Source: Candidatus Nitrosocosmicus sp. (GTDB taxonomy: Archaea; Thermoproteota; Nitrososphaeria; Nitrososphaerales; Nitrososphaeraceae). Taken from it: 33,277 nucleotides of DNA. The notes beneath the pieces were generated by a model. The model saw only the letters and a program-made list of their open reading frames with translations, was not told the DNA's origin and searched no databases. This document shows positions 26,100-33,277 of the stretch, one piece after another. Numbering within the stretch: the stretch's first letter is position 1; each line of letters starts with the position of its first letter. The stretch covers positions 1 to 33,277 of the forward strand of contig JAICXY010000032.1 in the NCBI GenBank assembly GCA_025934495.1. The letters run 5' to 3'. A program made the translations under genes and the position numbers.

Positions 26100-27118
26100 C
26101 CCGAGAATCATTTGAAAAGATTTACAATACGAATAAGATGTAAAAACAAAGGAAAGATGCTCCTTGTTCTCAATATAGTTTATCAATACAAGATAACCGC
26201 TCAGGTAGTCAGAGACCTTCTTCATCAAAGTAAAGCTTGGGCTTCAGACTGGTTAAAAAGATATGATGTATAGATTAAAACCTAGACCTAAAAGCGGTAG
26301 ACCATCCAAACTATCAGAAGAAAAGAGATAGAGTATCAGATTAAGAAAGAACTAATAGAAAGCAACAGTCATGGTTAGAGAACCACAAAACAGGTGGAAG
26401 AAGAGTTAATCGTAAAGAAAAGCGTAATGAAATATCCATTTATTCATACACATATACCGTCGTATCCTCCGTAAATGAGTTTTCAAACAAAAGAAGATAC
26501 CAAGAAAAGTACATGTTAATACTGCATCTTAAGAGGAAAAAGATAATTTCAAAAAAGGTTACAGAACAGATACTTGTGGATAAGCAGCTACAACAACAAC
26601 AAAATGGATAGAAAAGGCTTTACCATAGTATCTATGTAGATGAATCATTCCTCTTTTATGATTCTCTTGTAAGACACGTTTGGGTTGATGAGAATAAAAG
26701 ATCTGTTGTTAGAATAACAGGCTCGCACCAACATTCTTGTATTTTTGGAGACGTAGGCATAGAGAATAAGAAGATGCAACAATAAGACAGTATGATATTT
26801 TCAACGGCGGTGAGATACATTCCTTGTTGATTATCTAACTAATACATGCTAAATTTCCTAAATGCTATCTTTTTATGGACAAAGCATCATCTCCTCATTA
26901 TAAATTAAAGAAGGTAATCTGATATTTTGAAGAAAACAAAGATACTCTTATACCGGTATATATCTTCCAACTACCGCATCACCAGAGTTCATGGTAATGG
27001 AAGAGATAGGGGATATGTTATAGCCAAGCGTGATCTATTAGTACTAAAGTATTATTCATCCTTTACAGATTTAAAGAATAATATATTTTGGTATTTCAAT
27101 AAAAATATTCCATCTTGA
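26100..27118 (+). pseudogene. IS630-type transposase pseudogene
   Basis: A nearly full-length but shattered IS630-family transposase. In order: an N-terminal helix-turn-helix part with 'YQYKITAQVVRDLLHQSKAW' and 'SDWLKRYD', the linker 'LKPRPKSGRPSKLSEE', then the DDE domain with 'IYVDESFLFYDSLVRHVWVDE' (first catalytic Asp and adjacent Glu), 'RSVVRITGSHQHSCIFGDVG', 'KCYLFMDKASSPHYK' (second Asp) and 'YRYI...TTASPEFMV', followed by 'KRDLLVLKYYSSFTDLKNNI'. At least six stops or frameshifts interrupt it, so it is inactive. Element ends were not identified. Confidence 0.75.
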
Positions 27119-27392
27119 TATGAGAAACTATCTGTTAAGGGAGGTTCGATAACATATGCTAATTAGTATACATATTTTTGAATTATATTTTCTAAATGCT
27201 GAAATTTGTTTTTATTAGGTTTAAATTTAAAGTGAAAAAGTATTGTATTTTTAATTTAGTAACAATGTTGTTATCCTAAACGAATTTGTATTAAAATATT
27301 TTAAAATCAATAATCCCATTATATATTTGAGTTAATGAAAGGATACATATATCAGAATGGAATATTTTCAAAAGTTTGTCATTTGTTCGTTA

Positions 27393-27705
27393 GGTACTGT
27401 TGACCTAAGAAAAAACCTATAGCTGGAGGATATCCTATCTCTTTTATGAACTCCAGAAATAGAACACCTTCAGTGTATATTGGATATTGATTGTAATTGT
27501 ACTTTAAGAATACTTTCTAGCTGGTATCGCATCTGATATCGTCGATAAACATGTTTACCATCTGATGCCGCAGATGGTAGTTCATGGTATTTCTATCAAG
27601 CTTGCCAATTTTTAAAACTCAAACATATTCTACATTCCGCTTAAAAGAGCATCATTGAAAGAATTATGTAATATAAAGGACAGGACCATACATTTGTAAA
27701 ATTAG
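27393..27705 (+). pseudogene. decayed IS6-like element, copy E (short)
   Basis: The left end GGTACTGTTGACCTAAG resembles the other IS6-like ends, and the following bases 'AAAAAACCTATAGCTGGA' match the leader of copy A. After a large internal loss only the C-terminal transposase piece remains, reading 'WYFYQACQFLKLKHILHS' and 'KSIIERIM' with a stop between them. The right boundary is uncertain. Confidence 0.6.
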
Positions 27706-27761
27706 CAAGTAGAATATTTTATCTAATACATTTAATATTGTTATAATCATAAAAAAATATT

Positions 27762-28460
27762 ATGACTTTAGAATTACGATGGTTTTTTCAGGATAAAGTT
27801 CCTGAAGAAATTAATAGGTGGTTTAAAAAAGAATTTAAAAAAAACGAAGGAAATAGTACAGAAGTAATCGATTCCTATCAAGATATATATCTTTTTAATC
27901 CAGAAGTTACCTATTCAAGTATAAAATTCAGAAATGACACTTTTGTTATTAAATGGCGTAAAAACACATTTCCCATAAAACTGAATTTAAAAAATATAGA
28001 CATGGTAGGGAATGTAGAAGATTGGATTTGCTGGAATCTTGAAGAGCTTAACGCATCAAAAGAAATTCAACTTTATATAGATAAAAACAATAAACATCCG
28101 TGGATAAAATTAAATAAAAAAAGGCAAAAAATCCTTTATAAAATTTCAAATAATCGAAAAGAATTTTTGGTATTAGAGGAAGATATCTCTAAGGCTGATT
28201 GTTCCATAGAATTATCCACTATAATGCTTGATAAAAACAAAGATATATCTTGGTGGACAATAGCAATAGAATTATTTAAAAAAACTAACAATAATAATAA
28301 CAATAATGACAAGCATGAATCCACATATGAAGAAAAACAAGTATTTGAGAAAATATCTAAAATATTCCTTAAAAATTATCCTCATAATGACTTGATTGCA
28401 ATAAGATCCTATGGCTATCCACAATTATTTTCATTATATGAAAATTTAATAAAATTGTAA
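27762..28460 (+). CDS. conserved-looking hypothetical protein, 232 aa
   Basis: A soluble, charged protein starting 'MTLELRWFFQDKVPEEINRWF'. The first 75 residues have alternating strands ('STEVIDSYQDIYLFNPEVTYSSIKFR', 'FVIKWRKNTFPIKL'), which loosely recall the E-x-E-x-R/K strand layout of CYTH-type tunnel proteins, but the motif is not clear and I do not assign it. A poly-Asn run (seven N, residues about 182-188) marks a simple-sequence linker. No membrane segment or signal peptide. A TTATAATC box about 21 bases before the ATG suggests a leaderless transcript. Function unknown. Confidence 0.65.
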   Translation: MTLELRWFFQDKVPEEINRWFKKEFKKNEGNSTEVIDSYQDIYLFNPEVTYSSIKFRNDTFVIKWRKNTFPIKLNLKNIDMVGNVEDWICWNLEELNASKEIQLYIDKNNKHPWIKLNKKRQKILYKISNNRKEFLVLEEDISKADCSIELSTIMLDKNKDISWWTIAIELFKKTNNNNNNNDKHESTYEEKQVFEKISKIFLKNYPHNDLIAIRSYGYPQLFSLYENLIKL

Positions 28461-28669
28461 ACTTTAATTATGCATAAACATAACCTTTTCTAAAAGAATA
28501 TACTTATAAAATCCCAAATCGATAATTTAATTCTTATTAAAACCTATATAACTAAAATTAGCTTTAGTAATAATTAACGTGTATCCGATTTTAAAAATGA
28601 ATGAATTTAAAATGGCGATGATAAGAGTTAAGAATATAGAATAATATTTTCTTTCTATTTCTTTGATAA

Positions 28670-29089
28670 TTGAAATTTAAAACCGAATATCTTAATTTTA
28701 AAACCAATTCGAAACATGAATTTGTAAATATCACTTCACAAGTAAGACAAATTATTGAAGAAAGCCGAGTTAAGGAGGGTCTTTGTTTGGTAAATACTAT
28801 GCATATTTCATCCAGTATTTTTATAAATGATGATGAAGATGGCTTGCATGAGGATTTTGAAAAATGGCTGGAACATCTTGCACCTCACTATCCAATAAAA
28901 CAATATAGACATAATGATACTGGTGAAGACAATGCAGATGCACATCTTAAACGCCAAATTATGGGGAGAGAAGTTGTCATCGCCATAACTAAAGGAAAAC
29001 TTGACTTTGGTCCTTGGGAGCAGATATTCTATGGTGAATTTGATGGACAAAGAAATAAAAAAGTATTGATAAAAGTAATTGGTGAGTAA
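28670..29089 (+). CDS. yjbQ: YjbQ/UPF0047 family protein (secondary thiamine-phosphate synthase-like)
   Basis: A 139-residue protein of the UPF0047 fold. Diagnostic stretches are '[20 protein letters not shown]', '[21 protein letters not shown]' (His/Asp/Glu metal and active-site region) and '[20 protein letters not shown]'. Some family members show weak thiamine-phosphate synthase activity, but the physiological function of the family is not settled. The length is typical. The TTG at 28670 is chosen because it begins exactly at the family's first strand ([11 protein letters not shown]) and no better ATG exists upstream. It stands alone between two hypothetical genes. Confidence 0.88.
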   Translation: MKFKTEYLNFKTNSKHEFVNITSQVRQIIEESRVKEGLCLVNTMHISSSIFINDDEDGLHEDFEKWLEHLAPHYPIKQYRHNDTGEDNADAHLKRQIMGREVVIAITKGKLDFGPWEQIFYGEFDGQRNKKVLIKVIGE

Positions 29090-29284
29090 TGTATCGCATA
29101 TCTGATACTTTAAAAAATATTATATAATTAAATGGGGGTATTTATTTAAGTATCAAAATAAAATTTCTTAAATATCATAATTCTTACTAATATTAAATTG
29201 ATCATTACTACTAAAATAAATTAATTGTATCTCAGAGCTCCAATAAAATAAGATATTTATTAACACAAAATAAATTTTGTGTAA

Positions 29285-29650
29285 ATGCAGTTAAAAGATT
29301 TCAGGAATAGAATTAATAAAAAAATTGATGAAAATTATAAATCTCGTCAAAAAATTCTTACAAGAATCAAAGACTACTTAAATATAGATTTTAACAAAAT
29401 TGCAATTTATCGATCAGAAATTAATGTAAAATTCCCTAATGCGAGTAACCATACCACCAAAGAGGAAGATTATAAAGATAATACCTTCTTTAAAATCGAA
29501 ATACCTGGTTCCCTTATGACAAATTCTAGATTTTATTATAAGGGTATAGATATAGATTCATTATCCCTCAAGGAATTAAAAAACCTTGAAAAAGATTTAG
29601 AATATATTTTAATAGAAATAGAGAAAAAAACTGATGAGGTGGTTGTATAA
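29285..29650 (+). CDS. hypothetical protein, 121 aa
   Basis: Not recognised. It is a lysine-rich, helical N-terminus ('RNRINKKIDENYKSRQKILTRIKDYLN'), a central strand-rich part ('AIYRSEINVKFPNAS', 'FFKIEIPGSLMTNSRFYYKGI') and a C-terminal coiled-coil-like helix ('SLKELKNLEKDLEYILIEIEKK'). No cysteines or membrane segments. It is accepted because of the coherent protein-like composition and an ATG start; there is no known neighbour relationship. Confidence 0.6.
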   Translation: MQLKDFRNRINKKIDENYKSRQKILTRIKDYLNIDFNKIAIYRSEINVKFPNASNHTTKEEDYKDNTFFKIEIPGSLMTNSRFYYKGIDIDSLSLKELKNLEKDLEYILIEIEKKTDEVVV

Positions 29651-29934
29651 TAAAAGATATCAAATTTCAGAGATTAAGGATAGAAGAAATATTGAAATTG
29701 ATATATACAATATTAACATCTCCATTTATCTATATTTCAAATTTTTTCGGTTATTAATTTAAAGAGATATGATATCAATTAATATCCATTCCTATTGTTA
29801 AATAAAAGGTACAAGGGGAGTTTTTAAATTACTTTTTGTAAAACTGACTTTAATATACGTATTTAATTATCCCTATGAAATCAATTGTAGTTTAAACTTA
29901 AATTTTTTAAAATGATAATATCTAGTATTAAATA

Positions 29935-30951
29935 TTGATAGAAATAAAAAATTTATTTAAAAAATATAAAAACCTGATAGCTGTTGATAATATAAATATC
30001 AAGATTGATAATAATGAAATTTTTGGTCTTTTGGGTCCAAATGGCGCTGGCAAAACTACTTTAATTCATATTCTTGCAACTTTAATAAAGCCTACATCTG
30101 GAACTGCAACAATAAATGGATATGATATAATAAGCGATTCTTCAAAAGTCAGGTCCAGCATTGGCATTGTTTTTCAAGCACCAAGTAGTGATGATATTCT
30201 TACTGGATATGAAAACTTAAAAATTCACTCATTATTGTACAATGTTCCATCTAATATAAGAGAAAAGCGAATAGAAGATGTATTAGAATTAGTAGGATTA
30301 ACAAACAGAAAAAATGATCAAGTTAAAAAATATTCAGGGGGAATGCGAAGGCGCCTTGAAATTGCAAGAGGGCTATTACATAAACCAACGGTAATCTTCT
30401 TAGATGAGCCTACATTGGGTCTTGATCCAGGCAGTAGAGAGGTAATGTGGAAATACATTAAAAGATTGGTAAATGAGGAAAAAATTACTATAATATTGAC
30501 AACACATTATATGGAAGAAGCAGATCTTTTGTGTAACAGGATTGGTTTTATAGACAAAGGCAAAATAATTGCACTGGATTCGCCTTCAAAATTAAAAGAG
30601 GGTATTGGTGGAGAAATAATCAACATTCAGGTTGAATATAATGAAATATGTGAATTAGATGAAATTGTAAACATGATAAAACATTTTGATTTTGTACACA
30701 AAATAGAGAATTACAATGAAGGGATAATTACTATTTATGTCGATAATGCAAACCGTAATTTGCCTTCTATTTTAAAATATGTGGATAAATTCACAAACAA
30801 CAAAATCCATATAATATCAGTGGATTTTAGAAGACCGACATTAAATGACGTTTTTCTCAAATTTACTGGGAGGCATATTGAAGATCAACATGATAAAGAT
30901 GGTGCCGAAGGTGGCTTTATGGAGAGATATGCACAATATGCAAAAAAATAA
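29935..30951 (+). CDS. ABC transporter ATP-binding protein, DrrA/ABC-2 type
   Basis: A 338-residue ATPase that powers the permease encoded next. Motifs: Walker A 'GPNGAGKTT' (34-42), Q-loop Q81 in 'GIVFQAPSSDD', signature 'YSGGMRRRLEIARG' (133-146), Walker B 'VIFLDEPTLGLDPG' (153-166) and the H-loop His191 in 'TTHYMEEADLL'. The C-terminal ~100 residues form the DrrA-type accessory domain, ending 'RRPTLNDVFLKFTGRHIED', typical of daunorubicin-resistance-like exporters. Starts with TTG at 29935; no in-frame ATG precedes it. It overlaps the permease gene by 14-23 bases. The likely substrate is a lipid, polyketide-like or toxic compound; not determinable. Confidence 0.9.
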   Translation: MIEIKNLFKKYKNLIAVDNINIKIDNNEIFGLLGPNGAGKTTLIHILATLIKPTSGTATINGYDIISDSSKVRSSIGIVFQAPSSDDILTGYENLKIHSLLYNVPSNIREKRIEDVLELVGLTNRKNDQVKKYSGGMRRRLEIARGLLHKPTVIFLDEPTLGLDPGSREVMWKYIKRLVNEEKITIILTTHYMEEADLLCNRIGFIDKGKIIALDSPSKLKEGIGGEIINIQVEYNEICELDEIVNMIKHFDFVHKIENYNEGIITIYVDNANRNLPSILKYVDKFTNNKIHIISVDFRRPTLNDVFLKFTGRHIEDQHDKDGAEGGFMERYAQYAKK

Positions 30952-31738
30952 CAACAAGAGTTTTAAATTTGACCTTGAATTAGGTAAAATATATGCAATT
31001 TGGTTAAGAGAATTCAAGGTATTTTTAAGAGAAAAAAGCAGATTAGTAGCATCAACTTTTACACCATTGCTATGGTTATTCGTTCTGGGAGGAGGTTTGG
31101 GATCGACTGTATCCACACCATTTCATGCCTCAAATATTGACTACCAGAAATTTATTTTTCCTGGAATAGTTATCATGTCCGTTATTTTTTCTTCAGTATT
31201 TTTTGGTGCCTATATCATATGGGACAGAAAATTTGACTTTCTTAAAAGCGTAATGGTTGCACCAGTTAGAAGAAGTACTATCTTTTTAGGTAAAACTTTT
31301 GGTGGAATGACTACTTCATTAATACAGGCATTTATTTTATTAGGAATTGGTGTATTTATTGGAGTTAATTATACGCCTTATTCTATAGCATCATTCATTG
31401 TAATAGTTTTAATGTTATCATTTGCTTTAACTTCGTTGGGTTTAGCTATTGGAAGTTACATGGAAAGTTTGGAGGGATTTCAATTAATTGTTAGCTTTGT
31501 AGTGTTTCCACTTTATTTTCTTAGTGGTGCATTATTTCCTCTTGACAATATTCCAATATGGTTATCAATTTTAACGAGTATCAATCCTGCAACATATGCT
31601 GTTGAAGCTTTAAGGTCATCTATGCTAGGTGTGGATGGAAAAAATATATTAATTGTCAACATTGGTGTTCTTTTAATAACTACTCTGGCATTAGGTATAG
31701 TGGGAATACTATCATTCAGAAGAATGAAAGCTGTTTAA
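30929..31738 (+). CDS. ABC-2 type transporter permease
   Basis: A 269-residue membrane protein with an N-terminal amphipathic region ('IYAIWLREFKVFLREKSRL'), then about six hydrophobic segments: 'LLWLFVLGGGLGS', 'FIFPGIVIMSVIFSSVFFGAYI', 'SLIQAFILLGIGVFIGV', 'IASFIVIVLMLSFALTSLGLAIG', 'FQLIVSFVVFPLYFLSGALFPL' and 'LIVNIGVLLITTLALGIVG'. The 'FPLYFLSGALFPLDNIP' and 'NPATYAVEALR' motifs are hallmarks of DrrB/ABC-2 permeases. The start is set at ATG 30929, five bases after a GGAG motif inside the ATPase gene; ATG 30938 is an alternative. The overlap implies translational coupling and a 1:1 exporter complex. Confidence 0.88.
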   Translation: MHNMQKNNNKSFKFDLELGKIYAIWLREFKVFLREKSRLVASTFTPLLWLFVLGGGLGSTVSTPFHASNIDYQKFIFPGIVIMSVIFSSVFFGAYIIWDRKFDFLKSVMVAPVRRSTIFLGKTFGGMTTSLIQAFILLGIGVFIGVNYTPYSIASFIVIVLMLSFALTSLGLAIGSYMESLEGFQLIVSFVVFPLYFLSGALFPLDNIPIWLSILTSINPATYAVEALRSSMLGVDGKNILIVNIGVLLITTLALGIVGILSFRRMKAV

Positions 31739-31896
31739 TTTTACAAATAATGGATTTATACCGATGACTATTTGTTATTGTTATGGAAGTTACAAAAAAC
31801 TTGAATTTTTTATATCTAAAACATGACAAAAATCATTATTTTTGATAATTTTAAACTAATGGAAGAAGTTAACCTTCTTAAAGTATAAGATAATGG

Positions 31897-32028
31897 TCAT
31901 CTTCTCGTCTTTTGATTAGAGAATACTTTTCTATGAGAAGTAGCACAATAACCACAATATTCCAAGATACCAGCTTTGCCATGGCACATACATTCACATT
32001 TAGTTCCTGATGAAAATTTTTGTTTCAT
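31897..32028 (-). CDS. 43-residue cysteine-rich mini-protein, probable zinc-binding
   Basis: A short minus-strand frame translates to MKQKFSSGTKCECMCHGKAG followed by ILEYCGYCATSHRK and a basic tail. Five cysteines and a histidine are arranged C-x-C-x-C-H...C-x-x-C...H, a likely zinc-knuckle. Such density of Cys in a genome this AT-rich is unlikely by chance, and a TTATAAGA box lies about 30 bases before the ATG. It lies convergent to the ABC exporter. Function unknown; RNA or DNA binding or metal handling are guesses. Confidence 0.6.
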   Translation of the reverse strand: MKQKFSSGTKCECMCHGKAGILEYCGYCATSHRKVFSNQKTRR

Positions 32029-32235
32029 GTTTGTAATGATATATTGAGGTCTTATAACAATATGCCAAGACTTGAATTTAAAATTTAATTAATATATAAA
32101 GAAAAGTCATTATCAGATCAACTCTGTAAAGTTAAGGTAAAAAATTCTTTCTGTAAATGTTTTAATTGTTACGGCCAAACAAAATTCAATTTGCATGATA
32201 AATTATGTTCATTACAAGTCTTTTATCTCAGAATC

Positions 32236-32374
32236 TGCTTTGTTGTATGATTCGAAATACTGTTAAAACTATGGTCCATTTAGCACGATGATAATCTAAT
32301 TTTCACATTTTCTATTATAATTCTATCAACAAAACGTTAGCAAATAACGATTAAAATAATCGTGCAACAAAGCA
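32236..32374 (+). mobile_element. miniature inverted-repeat element, family 2, copy 3
   Basis: 139 bp from TGCTTTGTTGTATGATTCG to AATCGTGCAACAAAGCA. The termini are inverted repeats (about 14 of 17 positions), and the whole sequence aligns with 7542-7678. No clear target duplication (left flank TCAGAATC, right flank ATAATAAT), so this copy is older or has been rearranged. Confidence 0.75.
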
Positions 32375-32478
32375 ATAATAATCTGTAAAAACCACCTTAT
32401 TTGATTAAAAACCACTAAAATTCTTAAATTTGCAGAGCCATCAGATTGCATTATATAATGATAACAAATAGTCTATCA

Positions 32479-33105
32479 GGCTCTGTAAAGTTAATGAATT
32501 ATTTCTTTATTGTGATAGTCGGCAAAAAGATCATCCACTGTAAAACATGCTTTGATCACATTTCTTTTTTTTACATGAAAAGTAATCTTCAAAGCATTAG
32601 TCATATCTTTGATATACCTGATTGTTCTTTCAATAAATCTTTTCTTATACGGGGGGTGAATATGATGTTTTATTTCGGAAACTGACGGGCTTGATAGATG
32701 CCATATCCAGATATCATCTACTAAGGCAGTGTTTTCCATGTTATCTATGATTTTGTATAGGAATTTCTCTCTATGTGTGTACTACTAACATATTCGCTCT
32801 TTTGATCTGCTTGTTGCAGGAATATTCTTATTAGTTTGAGTCAATGCAATCCAGAGCCATATAACTCCGGTGCCGATTTTATTTGATCTTTATCAATTGT
32901 GAATCTAGGGATCTTGGTTTTGAGGTAGAATAACCTTTCTATAGGTTTGTACTTTATGTCCATTCTCTTATTGAACTATAACTTATAATAAACTTAGAGA
33001 TGACTTTGAATCTATCTTTAACATATGCATAAAATTCATGAAGTGTTATATTAAACTATTTGAATATGGTTATAAAATACCTAATAAATCTACCTTATTT
33101 ATCTA
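32479..33105 (-). pseudogene. decayed IS6-like element, copy F
   Basis: The right end GGCTCTGTAAAGTTAATG (32479) is an IS6-like terminus. On the minus strand the C-terminal piece is readable as 'KHHIHPPYKKRFIERTIRYIKD' and '...DLFADYHNKEIIH', and upstream (about 32860-32760) 'WLWIALTQTNKNIPA' followed by 'KERIC' is the DDE-domain core. Frameshifts and stops between pieces make it inactive. The left boundary is uncertain. Confidence 0.65.
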
Positions 33106-33127
33106 CTTTTATTACTATAATCTCTGT

Positions 33128-33277
33128 TCACTTGACTTTTTCTTTATTGTGATAATCTGCAAACAGTTTCAACCAGTTCGTTACATGTTTTAATTTACAA
33201 TTCTTTCGTTTGCAAGGAAAGTAATCATCGAAACTTTCTATGGTTCTATCTTTTATGTATTGTATAGTTCTTTCAAT
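33128..33277 (-). CDS. C-terminus of an IS6-like transposase (cut by window edge)
   Basis: A 49-codon open stretch entering from the right edge reads 'IERTIQYIKDRTIESFDDYF', then 'PCKRKNCKLKHVTNWLKLFADYHNKEKVK' and stop. No stop or frameshift is seen in this part, unlike the other copies. The IS end TCTGTTCACTTGAC follows straight after the stop. This could be the intact helper copy for the decayed family; the rest lies outside the window. Confidence 0.7.
   Translation of the reverse strand: MERTIQYIKDRTIESFDDYFPCKRKNCKLKHVTNWLKLFADYHNKEKVK

Noticed and set aside
26927-27118. 63-codon frame as an independent gene
   Set aside because: It is the C-terminal end of the IS630 pseudogene in a shifted frame.
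1-33277. tRNA or rRNA genes
   Set aside because: No cloverleaf pattern, T-loop GTTCRA context or rRNA-like GC-rich stretch was noticed on either strand; a covariance search was not possible here.

Overview
The window is very AT-rich and has archaeal gene layout: TATA boxes about 25-30 bases before start codons, leaderless or nearly leaderless TTG and ATG starts, and short tightly packed operons. The protein types (PRC-barrel and KGG stress proteins, small secreted proteins, archaeal-type glutamine synthetase, split glutamate-synthase-like subunits) and the abundant decayed IS6-like and IS630 transposases suggest a soil or sediment thaumarchaeote (Nitrososphaerota) of the Nitrososphaera/Nitrosocosmicus type. 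This is inferred from protein character; no rRNA or other phylogenetic marker is present.

Layout. 1-5.2 kb: the end of an unidentified gene, small stress and secreted proteins, and two tail-to-tail dead IS6-like elements. 6.2-9.9 kb: a lipid-kinase-like protein, a YwbE-like protein and a GT4 glycosyltransferase, interspersed with small inverted-repeat elements. 10-15 kb (minus): another dead IS element, then a three-gene operon for EtfB, EtfA and an ETF:quinone oxidoreductase fused to its ferredoxin domain (a FixABCX set in three genes). 15-16.8 kb: a transposon graveyard with an unusual GGTCAA repeat. 16.8-18.1 kb (minus): an acyl-CoA dehydrogenase family flavoprotein. 18.4-24.6 kb (plus): glutamine synthetase homologue, FMN/3Fe-4S glutamate synthase core, a second cysteine-free paralogue of that core, class II glutamine amidotransferase and GXGXG subunit. 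25.3 kb (minus): an Lrp/AsnC regulator. 26-27.7 kb: IS630 and IS6-like remains. 27.8-31.7 kb: two hypothetical genes, a YjbQ/UPF0047 protein and an ABC exporter pair. The right end is more IS debris plus an overlooked 43-residue cysteine-rich protein gene.

How the genes may work together. The central 10.9-25.8 kb reads as a nitrogen/electron-transfer island. The glutamine synthetase homologue and the four glutamate-synthase-like subunits could form a GS-GOGAT ammonium assimilation module, or a gamma-glutamylmethylamide/N-methylglutamate-type amine module, since separate amidotransferase, FMN and GXGXG subunits also occur in MgsABC. Divergently next to it, the dehydrogenase and ETF/ETF-QO genes supply a route from an oxidised substrate to quinone; the EtfB loop resembles that of electron-bifurcating ETFs. 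The duplicated, degenerate FMN subunit is the most unusual part.

Two families of miniature inverted-repeat elements are visible: a 143-144 bp family (two copies, one inserted between the amidotransferase and GXGXG genes) and a 137-140 bp family (three copies, one with a perfect 8-bp target duplication).
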